64,000 nt of DNA, from positions 1-64,000 of the forward strand of contig JAGFNK010000154.1 of NCBI GenBank assembly GCA_025769875.1. Reading direction: 5' to 3'. Of the stretch, positions 20,370-31,112 are shown one piece after another. The number at the start of each line of letters is the position of its first letter. The stretch's first letter is position 1. Origin of the DNA: Russula earlei (taxonomy: Eukaryota > Basidiomycota > Agaricomycetes > Russulales > Russulaceae). The notes under the pieces were generated by a model. The model saw nothing but the letters and a program-made list of their open reading frames with translations. It did no database searches and had not been told where the DNA came from. The position numbers and the translations under genes were made by a program.

Positions 20370-20990
20370 CTAAAAGCAGCTTCTTGACACCTGCCAGGTG
20401 GTGATGGCAAAGGCGTCATGCCAGAGGTCCAGATTCATTGGGAGAGTGCTGGTGGATGAGAGGGAGGCATGGTGCTCAACAGGAATGGTCTCCCCCAGTA
20501 GAAATGCTGAGTTAGAGGTGGATACCTTTGCTTGGAACATGATCCTGTCATTCCTGATGAAGTGGAGAGTGTCCTTTTGAATGACAGTGATAAAATGGCG
20601 ACTCATTGTGAGGTATAGCAAAGAGAGGAGGTTACTAGAGAGAGAGGGAACATAGAGCACATTGGTGAACTCTATAGAAGCATGTTCCTGCCCCTCCACC
20701 AAAGGGTTGAACCTGACAGTCCCAATTCCCTCAGAATATATCACAGACCCATCAGCAAGGTGAATTGGGATTTGATGAGGTGTGAAATTACAAATCCAGT
20801 GGCGATTGAATGTCATATGAGCTGAGGCACCAGTATCTGCATTCCAAGATGAGATATGAGCATCAGAAGAGGTGGCAGAGAACAGGGAAGTTGCTGAGGC
20901 AATGAAGGCAGACTGAGGTGCTGCAGGAGTCGTCTGAGAAGTGTTTTGGACACCAGTGGAGGCTGGGACAGCCTTAGATCATGATGAGGG
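20370..20990 (-). pseudogene. Element 3 protease and gag end
   Basis: The minus strand carries ISSWNADTGASAHMTFNRHW (protease catalytic D-T-G) and the flap/C-terminal region EFTNVLYVPSLSSNLLSL, then LWHDAFAITTWQ, the decayed integrase zinc region. Upstream, a Ser/Thr/Ala-rich tail of gag is broken by a stop near 20977. Little or no gag remains before the primer site at 21095-21107. Confidence 0.82.
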
Positions 20991-21094
20991 ACGTCTATGA
21001 CGCATTTTACTGCTTGGGCAAGAGCAGAAGTTGTTGAAGAGTCCTAGAAGTGAAATAGGGAGGGTAGAGTGAAGCTCTGCTCAAAGTTGCACAG

Positions 21095-21107
21095 CAGGGC
21101 CCATAAC
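21095..21107 (-). other. Primer-binding site of element 3
   Basis: CAGGGCCCATAAC on the plus strand, followed by one base and TGTTA at 21109, the same arrangement as elements 1, 2 and 5. Confidence 0.8.
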
Positions 21108-21108
21108 C

Positions 21109-22100
21109 TGTTAAATAAGCGACCTATTAGCACCCTTGTGTCCACAGGACTCAAAGGGAACTGCAGAGGAGCAATTGAGACTAATATTGTTATGAGGAGT
21201 CAAACTACTACACACCTGCAGAGGAGCAATTGAGACTAAGGTATACTACTGCTCCTCTGCCTGTAATATCGACCTGACTAAGCCATAAATTGATCCAAAT
21301 AATGGAACTACTGTCTGGAGCATTGTGCTGACACCCCAGAGTGATATCTACAGTGCATCAGTAATAAATCACAATGACACCAAGTTGTCAGAATAATGTG
21401 TTCCTTCTGAATTGCTCTGGAATGAGTGCAATGTTGGTGTCCAGGTCTAGTCTGAATGGGAGTCTTAACTCTCCCAATCCTTGGGTGGAAGGCCTTCTAG
21501 TCCTTTGTATCTCCAGTCTCTAGCCATGGAGGTCATATTTCAAAAGGAAATCAGTATATTCAGGGTGGATGCATGGGTATGCGCTTAGGGTTGAGGGTTC
21601 AAAGAGAGGGAGAAGCTAGTTCTAATGTCACCAACTGGGGGTGGTGTCACTGACAAATCAGTTCACATGCAAGACATGCACACTGAGTCAAGCAAGAACA
21701 AGAAGCTCTCACAAGGTTTGGGGATCTCGGTGACAACAATGCCAAGGCAATTGTGTACTGCAGAAAGGAAAGACAAGCAATAAGTCCTTGTGTTCAAAGA
21801 CTTAGAGGATTGAGGGGGTTTTTGAGATGATTGCTTGATTGCTTGCAAGCCTACAAGTTCTGAAGCAGAATCCAGTGAGATTTCACAGGAGAACAAGCTT
21901 AGGGCTTGTTCTCATCAATTGACAGGTTTATATAGTCATGGACTACTATATCAAATAGTATTCATGAGGCAAAGGTGAGGTGATCGTACTAGAACACACA
22001 GGAAATGGATTGTACATGCAAGGCAGAAAGAGTCATAGAACATGCAGAAAACAGGAGACATGTCCAGGTAGGCTTGTCCAGTTGCTGGTCCAGTCCAAAG
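21109..22100 (-). other. LTR-like region, unresolved (element 3 5' LTR plus another element)
   Basis: Begins with TGTTAAATAAGC next to the element 3 primer site, so it should be that LTR, but its outer end was not found. A 24-bp motif (CTGCAGAGGAGC followed by AATTGAGACTAA) occurs twice, at 21161-21184 and 21216-21239, with an inverted GCTCCTCTGC near 21250. Further right, a minus-strand TATA box (CTATATAAAC) at about 21929-21943 suggests a second LTR promoter. No open gene was recognised. Confidence 0.45.
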
Positions 22101-22414
22101 TACCGGTGCTTGTGACACCCTCTCTGGGAAATGGTTCATGACAATGGGTGGGGGAAGACCAAGAGCATGGACAGTTGAGTCAAAGACCTCAACAACTCTG
22201 TTCATGACCACTGTAATGTCCATGACAGTGGACGCCATGGTGTCACCCTTCTGTTTTTTAGCTGAAGATGTTTCAGACATCAGGATATCATCAATGCAAG
22301 GTGATTTACACTTGTTGGTTATGAAGTCAAATGAGGTATTTGCAAAGTCTAGTGAGGTATTCGATGGTGAAGTCAATGCCCTCCTGCTGCCACTGACTTG
22401 AGACAAATTGGGGG

Positions 22415-23081
22415 TCAGGTGAGCAGGAGTAGGTGACTGGGATGGAGCATGCTCAGCACAAGGTGTTGGCTGTGTACCCTGGTATGTGTATTTGCCTTTA
22501 TTTTTGATCCTACAAGAGATTCCATGGCCTCGCAATGTGGCCAGCCCTTGTGGTGGAACTTCTTGACCTGCTGGTTTGTCCTACTAAAGTAAGATATTGC
22601 CAACATGTCAGCAGTAACAGACACACCATGACCAGCTCATCATACACTGCCTGATTTTGATTTTCCACTGATATGTTCATTCATCCCAAATCATGCCAGA
22701 CTTGTTTTTGATTGCTGACATTGTGTCCCCATTGGTCATCATCTAGTTGAATGGTGTCAGTGTTGAGGTAGAGTGAAATGAGGAAACACATACCCTTTGC
22801 CACTTTGTCCTGTATGAGCTCAGAGTTTTGAAGCCACCCTTCTTACAAAGGGACCTAATTTGACTGGCTGCCTCATTGAAGACTTGATCCTTGAACATAG
22901 TGTTGGATGTTGTCATGAACCATTTCCTGGAGAGGGCCCTTGAAGGACCCTTCCTTATTAGAGGAAACCTGGGCTCCATGGTGCAACCCTGTTCACACAG
23001 CCAAAAGGGGTGACTAAAGGGGTGACTAAAGGTGTCCACAATATCATGCATGCATTGTGGTGCAATTGATTCTAGGCACAA
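22415..23081 (-). pseudogene. Decayed Myb/SANT-like DNA-binding protein gene
   Basis: The minus strand 23081-22743 contains MFKDQVFNEAASQIRSLCKKGGFKTLSSYRTKWQR, and 22624-22415 contains QQVKKFHHKGWPHCEAMESLVGS. Together with AIKNKSGMIWDE between them these match the layout of fungal Myb/SANT-like (Myb_DNA-bind_3 type) proteins: a helical KSKW motif, a SGFTWS-like strand, then a KGWPHYE-type motif. The pieces are in different frames with stops (22560-22740). Such domains often accompany PIF/Harbinger transposons, but no transposase was seen. The following open frame (22535-21951, SSAKKQKGDTMASTVMDITVVMNRVVEVF) may be its low-complexity tail. Confidence 0.55.
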
Positions 23082-23088
23082 TTGACAT

Positions 23089-24476
23089 ATGGCAAGCCCT
23101 ACTTAGTGGCAACCTATCTAGCAGTTAAGGACAATACTAAAGACCTTTTAAGGACCCTTTAAGACAACCTTAAAGTCCTTATATTGGATGCTGACGAAGA
23201 TACTATAGACCCTAGAACATGTTATTAGACTAACTAATAAGTGTAGAACAAACTATAGGACAACATTAAGGACCTTAATACTAATATTAGGGTCAACTCT
23301 ACGGACCCTAATAGAACCTTAAAAGGGGCCTTATAGGAAACACCTCTTCACTGTCAAATACCCCAAGTCCCCAAAAGACTGGCCCTAAACTAACTAACAG
23401 CAAATGAATCAGACACTTTGCACATGCACTAGGCAGTGAACATGTGGACAGTAGAGGCCCTTACTCATCATCAGGGGCCTCCTTACTCAGCAGCTTATGA
23501 AGCATGACTGAGCATGCTCACTAAGCATTCCCCAATGTCTTACTCATCTCTCATTGTGTTGTAATCTGTCCTCTATGTTTGTCACTAACCCTTGTTCCTA
23601 TTTTTACTTACTACCCTCATCCCCTTTGGTTACCATTTCATCCCTTGATTCTGATTAATCCCTTATTGTTTCATCTTTTGTGTTTCACCTATTGTCTTGA
23701 TCACTTTTTGCTACTGGCTTAGCCTTGTCTATTGTTCTGCATAAGCTACTGTACAGCCTCACTAGATACAGTATTAAGTGCCTGTAGAAGCTGAAGAGTA
23801 CCCCAAGCTTAGCTTTGTCCCATCTCCTGTTGCATCCCTTGCCCTGTACTCTCTCTCAATCACAACTTGCTTGTGCTGGCTTACACTCTGCTTGACCTGA
23901 GTTCATCACAAGGGACCTTTGTGTTCCTCTTCCTCCTCTGCTTCTCTCTCATCATCCTCCTCTTCTGTGAAATCAGAAGATCAACTCTGTCTGCAGATTA
24001 GGTCATCCTTGACTTAGTCTTGAGATGCTAAACCCTTGAACTGGCCCCCCTTCAAGCCAGCCCCATTGAAACCACTGAACCATGTCACAGGGATTTGGCC
24101 CTACTGAATCAAGCTAATGCTCTATTGGCCACAATGCTGTAACACATTGTGCTTGATAACAAGGTTATGACTTGTTCTCTATTTTGCAGTTCCCTGGTAG
24201 TATATAAGTGCTCAATAAAGTAGCAGACAGTCTTCAGACTGTCCATTCAATTTGTGGCACTCCACTACCAAAAATACTCCTTTGTAACCATCCTATCTAG
24301 TACACCCTGGCCCTCTCCTTCTGTGATCACCTCTCACAGCCCATACCAGTACCTCTCTGGTACTTGCTACTTGTTTGGACCATACTCTTTGCCAACTTCA
24401 TCCTCGAACTCAGTCAACTCATCTCTGAGCTCCTAGCTCACTCTTGAACTGGATTGTTCAACAGTGAGTCCTGACA
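23089..24476 (+). mobile_element. Probable solo LTR related to family Y, split by LTR copy B
   Basis: The right end ..GTCCTGACA at 24476 and the interior (TATATAAGTGCTCAATAAAG near 24200, CAGTCTTCAGACTGTCCATT, CTACTTGTTTGG) parallel the LTR at 18639-19466. The flanks GACAT at 23084-23088 and 24477-24481 could be its target duplication, giving a net length of about 795 bp, close to the 828 bp of family Y. The left end does not start with TG, so the left boundary is weak. Confidence 0.45.
23557..24144 (-). mobile_element. Solo LTR, family Z copy B
   Basis: 588 bp, TGTTGTAATC..GCTGTAACA on the plus strand, the reverse complement of the 14645-15240 family. Flanked by a perfect duplication CATTG (23552-23556 and 24145-24149). 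Confidence 0.9.
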
Positions 24477-25456
24477 GACATCATTTGGTCCTTGTGCTCC
24501 AAGAGGAAGTTTGCTCAGCTTCCTCCTCAGTCATCTATCTTGCCTTGATATCTGCTCAGGATTCCTCTGCAGAGGAATCAGAGCTTCTTGATGAGTGGGT
24601 CTGCATGGGAGGTGATGATCAGGATCAGGAAAAGAAAGTGTGGGGTGATGCCAAAGTGAAAGGTAAAAAAGGTACTGACAAAGGGCTTACACATCACATT
24701 ATGTGCAATCACACACAAATACACAAATATGCAAATCACAAGCAAATAAAAACTCATATTACAAAAAAAACCTATTAGTTTATCATATATGCCATGTCAC
24801 TTATATCACACTGGGTAGTTGACATCTTTTTGCAAAAAGTGTTATGCTCCAGAAAAGGCAAGCACCCCACCAACTCCTCAAGGCAATTCCCATCAACTCC
24901 ACAATTGTTTTCAAATGCAGGTAATAATTACACACAATTCTTAGTTATGTACAACAAAATAAATAATAAATAAAAAACCAAACTAAAAAAAAATATTGTT
25001 AAAGGCTAAGAATGCATGCGTCCCTGCACTCAGAATGATAGAACTCAGGTTCTATTATTATAGACTAGCCTACTCATAGGTACATGTTTATAGACCAAAG
25101 TCAAGTAGCTAAAAGAGAAGGAAAGAAAAAAAAATAAAGAGAAAAGCCTAGCCAGAGGCAGGTGAGCATGCACAAAGGCCATCACAATGGTGCAACATGT
25201 ATTATGGGTGGGATGATGGAGGGGGGGTCAAGCACATAAGATCACATGTGTGGTGAGCGTGCAGGTGCCAGGGGAGCAGCTGCAGCATGTGGAGCATCAT
25301 CTCCACCATGCATGCTGTGATGATTCAGATTCCGAGAGGCACTCCTGCATACCCTAGACCAGAGGCAAGAACATGAAGAAAAGAAAAAGGAAGAAAAAAG
25401 AGGAAAAGAAAGGGAAAATGAAAGAAGCACCTGAAAGCCAGAATGCCACTCGGTGA
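24477..25456. other. AT-rich stretch with no recognisable gene
   Basis: Contains a short open frame at 24464-24778 rich in acidic and lysine residues, and poly-A/T-rich sequence around 24930-25130. No motif or repeat match was seen. Confidence 0.5.
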
Positions 25457-25945
25457 CATCAAGGGTGGTGTTAGGCAGACCATTTGGCCTTCATTTTGAG
25501 GTCCACCAGTTTGTCAGGGAGAACACACTTGCAAAGGCAATTGCGATCACACAGCATGTGCTGGCATGATAGAGGTGGCAAGGGAGTGGCATTGGGCGGG
25601 GCCATTCAGCCTTCATATGGTGTATTGATTTGTTGGGAGGGCACATGCACAACAGCACAGCATGCATTGAAGGCGAGATGATGAAGGTGGGGGAGTGGCA
25701 TTGGGCAAGACCGTTCAGCCCTCATGTGCATTGGTTTGCTGGGAGAATGCACACATGAAGGGGATTGCAGTCGCAGTGGCATGTGTTGGCAGGAGGATGG
25801 AGGCAAGTCAGGCAACGGGGGAGTGGCGTTGGTGGGGCTGTTCAGCCTTCATGTGGTGCCAATTTGTTGGGAGGGCATCCCTGTCACAATTGCAAGGGCA
25901 TGATGTCTGTTGCTGGCAGGATGGCAGAGGTGCAAGGGAGTGGGA
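25457..25945 (+). repeat. Degenerate tandem repeat, about four units of 110-130 bp
   Basis: Four successive blocks start near 25457, 25588, 25699 and 25828. Each has GGGAGTGGC, then TTGGGC..CC.TTCAGCC.TCAT, a TTTG.TGGGAG segment, and a CA-rich then ATG.TGTTGGCA.GATGG.GG.GGCAA segment. Units are clearly diverged from each other. No coding role seen. Confidence 0.65.
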
Positions 25946-26216
25946 TGTGGCTTGGGCATCATTGCAGTGTGGTGGAAGAGCACGGCACAATGTTGACCCT
26001 CTGTTATGCCACAATTTCCATTTCAAGTATGACAACTTCTGTTATCAAGGTGATTTATTCTTATCATTAAATAATTATATTTATTTTCTGAATTGTAAAG
26101 ATGTTCAAGCACTGCTCTGCTGACAAAGTCCGACAGTCCAGATTTGGGTGTCACATTTTTGCAAAATTCCAAAGACTCACACTGGTCACACCAGTCACTC
26201 TCAGAAAATCCCAAAA

Positions 26217-26252
26217 TTCAAGTTCAAGTTCAAGTTCAAGTTCAAGTTCAAG
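26217..26252 (+). repeat. Hexanucleotide microsatellite (TTCAAG)6
   Basis: Six perfect tandem copies of TTCAAG, ended by AATTC. Open frames across it encode only the repeat and are not taken as genes. Confidence 0.95.
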
Positions 26253-26980
26253 AATTCTTGGTTGGTATCATGGGCCTGAATTATTGTAATTGCAAAATTA
26301 TTATCCATAATGAGACAATGGTCAATAAAATTATTGGGGGGTGAACTGGCACACAATAATTTCAGTTTTTGATAAATGAAACTAGTGATCATGCTAGTTG
26401 ACTCTCACTAGCATGGGAGGTTTTTCTTGATGGTTATCGCTGACTTACCCCAGAAATAAGAGTCCATTTTCCCTCATTCAAAGCACCTCGCTCACACTGT
26501 CCAGTCCCATCTCATTCCCACACATCCCTGTTCTCACCCTTCCTCTTCCTCTCCCTTGTCTACCCTTCCCCTTGAGCAAACACCCAAAACTACTCAACAC
26601 AGCCAAGCCTACACAAACAGGCATTTGTACACTGCTCCAAAGATTGCCACCTCCAAGGGATTGATGTCTAGCCCACAGCACTTGCTCATGTATTGTGCCA
26701 GGTGACCAGCGCAAAGCATATGACAAAGTCGCAGACATACGAGTTGGCAAACCAGACCAGGGAATTCATTTCTTGAAAAATGAAAAATAAAATGGCAGAG
26801 TGGTCATAGGGAGGAATTGGTGCACAGCATAGAGCACAGCTAACAGGCCAAGCAACCCACCTTAGAGGTTATGCTAATGCTCAAGTGATATTGGGGTGTA
26901 GAGCAATATGTATACTCATCTACATATATGGTATTTATACCTCTATGATCCAGGGCTGCTAAGTCCAAAAGAGGTGACTA

Positions 26981-28712
26981 AGGTAGGTGTCATTCATTGC
27001 CAGCACCCTTACATAAGCCGCTTACTAAGCACCAAGACTGGCCAAATGTTCTATGAAAAAAAATATTGGCAAAATACAGGTGGTGGTAAGGTGACTTGTA
27101 TGGCTCTCTGTCTGTTCTGCTTCACTTGCATGCTCTGCTGCTCCCTACCCACCACCATCTTGCCTGTCCCCACTGCTGTTACCCTACTTGCTTTCACTCC
27201 ACACACTGCCACACCATCACTTCACTTGAGCGTACCATCATTGTCTCTTGCTCTGCATCACATCCTGTTGCGCAGCATAGAGCACAGCTAACAGGCCAAG
27301 CAACCCACCTTAGAGGTTGTGCTAATGCTCAAGTAATATTGGGGTGTAGAGCGATGTGTATACTCATCTACATGTATGGTATTTATACCTCTATGACCCA
27401 GGGCTGTTCCTAAGTCCAAAAGAGGTGACTATAGGTGTCCACTATATCGCACACACAGTGACACGTGATGTGGAAACATTCTAGATGCAGCATAAGGCTG
27501 CATCTTGTGATAGATAGCATAGTATGCATAACCCTATTGCCATAAGTGCATATGTTAAAGTTCTGTCTAACACGTAACATCTATGAGTGGATCTTGAACC
27601 TTGTATGAAGGTCTTTGCCTTCTTTGATCCATTCAGGTTCTGGTTCAACACATCCTGCCCACTCCCGCCTCATTTTTGTGCATCAACATCTACTCTTGCC
27701 TATCTTGCATGCATGTGCTTCCATACAAGCAAACCCTGCCATCCTCATTCACCTTTCATCTCATGCTCAAGCCCTCACTGTTAATGTCTCACACACTGTA
27801 AGGCAGATTCCCACTGGCTGCAGAATCACGTGAGTAGAAGGGCATTGGCTGGCACTGACATGATCCATATGAAAGCAACTCCTGCACTCCTCATCCCTCC
27901 ATTCCACTCCCTCCACCACCATCTCTTGCACCTCTCAAGGACGATGTCGCCAGTCTGGCTGACCAGTTGCAAAGTGAGGACATCAAATTTACCTTTCAAG
28001 CCACCCTCATCTCAATGCCACTAGCCCACCATCTTTCCTTTCATCCAGTGTCATTGCTCTCATCATCCTTCCATACTTTCCCAGTTCACCACCTCATGCC
28101 CTCGTCAACCTTGACCTTCTTTCATCCCACTCCCAGCCAACTCTCAACCTCCTTTCATCCCATTGCCCTGCTGGGTTATGATGTCAATGAGCTCAAGATC
28201 TGATTTAGTAACTGGGACCTGTGCATGACATGTGAGAGTTGGAGGTTCATCATCATCATCAACTTCTTTAACAGTGGCCTTCCTGGATACCTTGGCAAAG
28301 GTTCTGAATGCAAGACCTAGTGGCTTTAGACTTCCATGCCATAGTATAGAGTGTGGGGAGGGCTTCAATCCTCTACTTTTTGTCATCTCTTGGTTGGAAA
28401 GGTCACGTGTTTGGTCACATGATGTGGCCAAATTGTGTCAACGCAATTTTATGACCTTGTCCCAAATGCATTAAAATTGATAGATAATGTGTTTAGAAAC
28501 AAGTTTCCAACTTCAAAATTATCACTCTTATTATTCCTTCAAATGGATAGTATTGCAGAAAGTGTGCTCAGAGACCTTTTCATAGGCATCCTATCTATAG
28601 TCTGCAGGACTTAGAATAGCAAAAGGTATAATGTGGCAAGCGTCGAAGCCGTTGCAAAAGTGGGGATGTTTTGCTTACATAACCATGTGCTGGCAATGAA
28701 TGATGCCTACCT
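26981..28712. mobile_element. Tc1/mariner-like TIR element, non-autonomous
   Basis: The insertion splits element 5's 3' LTR exactly at a TA dinucleotide, which is duplicated (26979-26980 and 28713-28714). The ends are inverted repeats of about 25 bp: the left reads AGGTAGGTGTCATTCATTGC and the right, reverse-complemented, AGGTAGGCATCATTCATTGC, continuing CAGCAC. Total 1732 bp, or about 1342 bp without the solo LTR (and its duplication) at 27266-27650 inside. No DDE transposase frame is visible; the longest minus frame (28431-28144) has an acidic stretch VDDDDEPP but no known domain. Superfamily assignment rests on the TA target and TIRs only. Confidence 0.82.
27266..27650 (-). mobile_element. 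Solo LTR of the element 2/5 family
   Basis: 385 bp, TGTTGCGCAGC..GGTTCAACA on the plus strand, the reverse complement of the element 2 LTR. Flanked by CATCC (27261-27265 and 27651-27655), inside the TIR element. Confidence 0.94.
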
Positions 28713-28714
28713 TA

Positions 28715-28933
28715 CAGGTGTCCACTATATCGTGCACACAGTGACGCGTGATGTGGAAACGTTCTAGACATAGCATAAAGCTGCATCTGGTGATAGATAG
28801 CATAGTATGTGTAACCCTATTGCCATAAGCACATATGCTAAAGTTCTGTCTAACACATAACATATCTAAGCAGATCTTGAACCTTATATGAAGGTCTTTG
28901 CCTTCTTTGATCTGTTCAGGTTCTGGTTCAACA
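28715..28933 (-). repeat. Element 5 3' LTR, distal half
   Basis: Continues the LTR begun at 26818-26980 after the TIR insertion. It ends TTCAACA at 28933 and is followed by the polypurine tract (minus AAGGGGGAG). Confidence 0.92.
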
Positions 28934-29002
28934 CTCCCCCTTGCTAAGTGCATCAGTAGATGCCGTGAGCATTTTCCCACATTCAGGGGTAGAACGTTAG
29001 TC

Positions 29003-30832
29003 CTAGCTGCTCCCTGAATTTGAGGAACTTGATGCAACCAAGGTTCTTGGTGAACATGTCGGCTGGGTTGTTAGCCCCTTCAATAAAGAATAGCTCCACC
29101 TGTTTATTTTGTATGACTTCACAAATGAAGTGATAGCACTAATAATGTGTTTGATGTGCTTTTCTTGCACAAGGTTGGAGGCTAAGAATATTGAGCCTTG
29201 GTTATCACTGAACAGTGGAATAGGAGCAAGATTGATGCCAAGTTCTGTTAGCAAGGACTTAATCCAAACTAACTGTCTGCTTGTGTCAGAGAGCAACATG
29301 TACTCAGCCTCAGTGGAGGAGAGCACAACTGTTTTCTGTGCTTGTGAGTTCCACAAAAATATTGCTCCAGCCAGGTTCACCATATAGCCTGTAGTGGACT
29401 TCCAATTGGTCGGATCAGAAGCCCAGTCAGAGTTGGCATATGCCATCAAACCACCATTAGATGGTCCATCATAGACCAAAGCATAATTGGCAGTTCCTAA
29501 GAGGTATCAGCAAATATAGAATGCACAATTTAAATGATCCTCTGAGGGATTGGCAGCATGTTGTGACAACTTAGTGACCACAAAGGCTATGTCTGGACGT
29601 GTTCCAAGCATTATGTATAGGAGTGATCCTATAACTTGCTGGAATTTAGACCGCAAGGCTGGGTCAGCAGCAGAAGTGTTGGGAGAGGGGTGATAGCCCT
29701 CTGGTAGCAGAGTAGGAGTAGGGTTTGCATTACGCAAGTCAAAATGCTGCAGCACTTTCTTTAGATATTCAGTCTGGTCCAGATGTATCTGGCTGGACTT
29801 GTGTTGAATGCACATGCATAGAAATTCTTGGGCATCACCCAGATCTTGACATTCCCAGAGCTTCATAAAGCGCTCCTTAGTTTTATTGATTTGTTTTTTG
29901 TCTGCTCCAAAGAAGAGCACATCATCAACATAGATGATGGCTGTGATGCTCTTGTCTTTACTAACAAAGAGCCAAGAGTCAGACATAAGGCAAATAAGGC
30001 CAAGTGAGGCCATGGACTTGTCAAGGGCTTTCCACCATGCAAGTGCCGCTTGCTTGAGTCCATATATTGCACGTTTTAGGCACATGACTTTATGCTCTTG
30101 GCCTTTTATTTTGAAGCACTCGGGTTGCTCCATATAGAGCTCCTCATCAAGCTCACCTTAGAGAAAGGAAGTCTTGATGTCTAGTCCACTGATGTGCCAG
30201 TTTCTGAGTGCTGCGAGCACAATCATCAGGCAGACTGTCTCAAACTGTACCATGGGTGAGAATATTTTGTCATAGTCAATGCCTTCTACTTGGGAGAAGC
30301 CTTTGGCAACTGGTCTGGCTTTTTTATGACCATCAGACTTGAGGTAAAATACCCATCTATTTTTGATTATTTTGCAATCCTTGGGAGGATTGACTAGTTC
30401 AAAGACTTTGCATCTGCGGAGGGATTCCAACTCCTCATGACAAGCATCTTTCCATTCCTTTTGGAGTTCACTTGGCATTCGCAGAATGTCCCTGAAGGTC
30501 CATTTGCGAATCTTCACAGTATCAGGTGTTTCCAAACTTAGTGGGACTGCTTGGGCAAGCAGATAGTTCAGAAATTTGACTCCCCCTTCCCTTGCTAGAC
30601 ATAGAATGTCTTCTACCTCATCCTCAGCAGCTTGCGGCAGTTGATTGTCAAGGACGACAGGAGGGTAAGGGCCTGGTGTGGCTGATCCTGACATACTATC
30701 CTCACCAGAGCTACCAGGTTGGTTTTCTGTCATTGTTCTCCATGTGCGTGTGTGCCGAACATCTTTCTCCACTTCTGTGGGGTGTCTGCATTCACCATAG
30801 ACATTGCCAGGACAGGTAGGTACTTTCCACAA
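29003..30832 (-). pseudogene. Element 5 reverse transcriptase and RNase H
   Basis: Minus strand: 30832-30158 (linker and RT start, KNRWVFYLKSDGHKKARPVAKGFSQVEGIDYDK), 30133-29507 (RT core with IIYVDDVLFFGAD, LLYIMLGTRPDIAFVV) and 29479-29003 (RNase H with SSTEAEYMLLSDTSRQL, DNQGSIFLASN). Frame breaks near 30150 and 29500. It aligns to element 2 at 10183-11679 throughout. Many differences are R to C, H or Q. Confidence 0.9.
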
Positions 30833-30844
30833 CCACTGAGACCT

Positions 30845-31112
30845 TCAAAGAGGTACAGGCTCTTCAATGGGAGGAGGGGACGGTGTAGGAGGGATGGGTG
30901 TTTGCTCATGTTCCTCTTTTTGTGGTGCCTGTATAGGCTGCTCATCATCCTCACTTTTTATTGTAGGGAATGGGTCATCAACACCAGGAATGGTGTCTTT
31001 GACAGGTTGTTGCGGTAGTTCCTCACATGGTTCATTAATCCATGTGGTACCTTTAGTGCACGTTTTGTCGCATTTGGGGTACAGGGTCTCATCGTAGAGG
31101 GTGGTAGCATTA
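30845..31112 (-). pseudogene. Element 5 proline-rich integrase-RT linker
   Basis: The minus frame from 31112 down to 30845 matches element 2 (ATALYDETLYP.., VPHGLMNEP-like region, EEEHKQTPVPPTPSPPP). It is cut off upstream by the pogo-like element at 31113. Confidence 0.75.

Larger units (their letters stand above)
5466..21108 (-). mobile_element. Ty1/copia retrotransposon, element 3 (host of three nested insertions)
   Basis: A minus-strand copia element in four pieces: 5466-6266, 12114-12502, 18429-18638 and 19467-21108. The interruptions are element 2, element 4 and a solo LTR. Removing each insert and one copy of its 5-bp target duplication rejoins the pol frame: KARLV|AKGYS across element 2, the integrase-RT linker across element 4, and PPPFTCL|PETLDD across the solo LTR. 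The primer site is at 21095-21107 and its LTR would begin at 21109. The gag region is missing, since only about 130 bp separate the primer site from gag-protease remnants. The 3' end (RNase H, LTR) is lost or replaced around 5465. Confidence 0.9.

Noticed and set aside
21109..21737. Full-length 5' LTR of element 3 ending at GACAACA
   Set aside because: No target duplication or partner LTR could be matched, and a second promoter-like signal lies further right, so the end was left open.
25457..25945. CRISPR-like array
   Set aside because: Units are long, degenerate and contiguous without spacers, in a eukaryotic genome.
26144..26392. Open frames over the TTCAAG repeat encoding QVQVQV or NLNLNL runs
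   Set aside because: The protein is only the translated microsatellite; no start context or homology.
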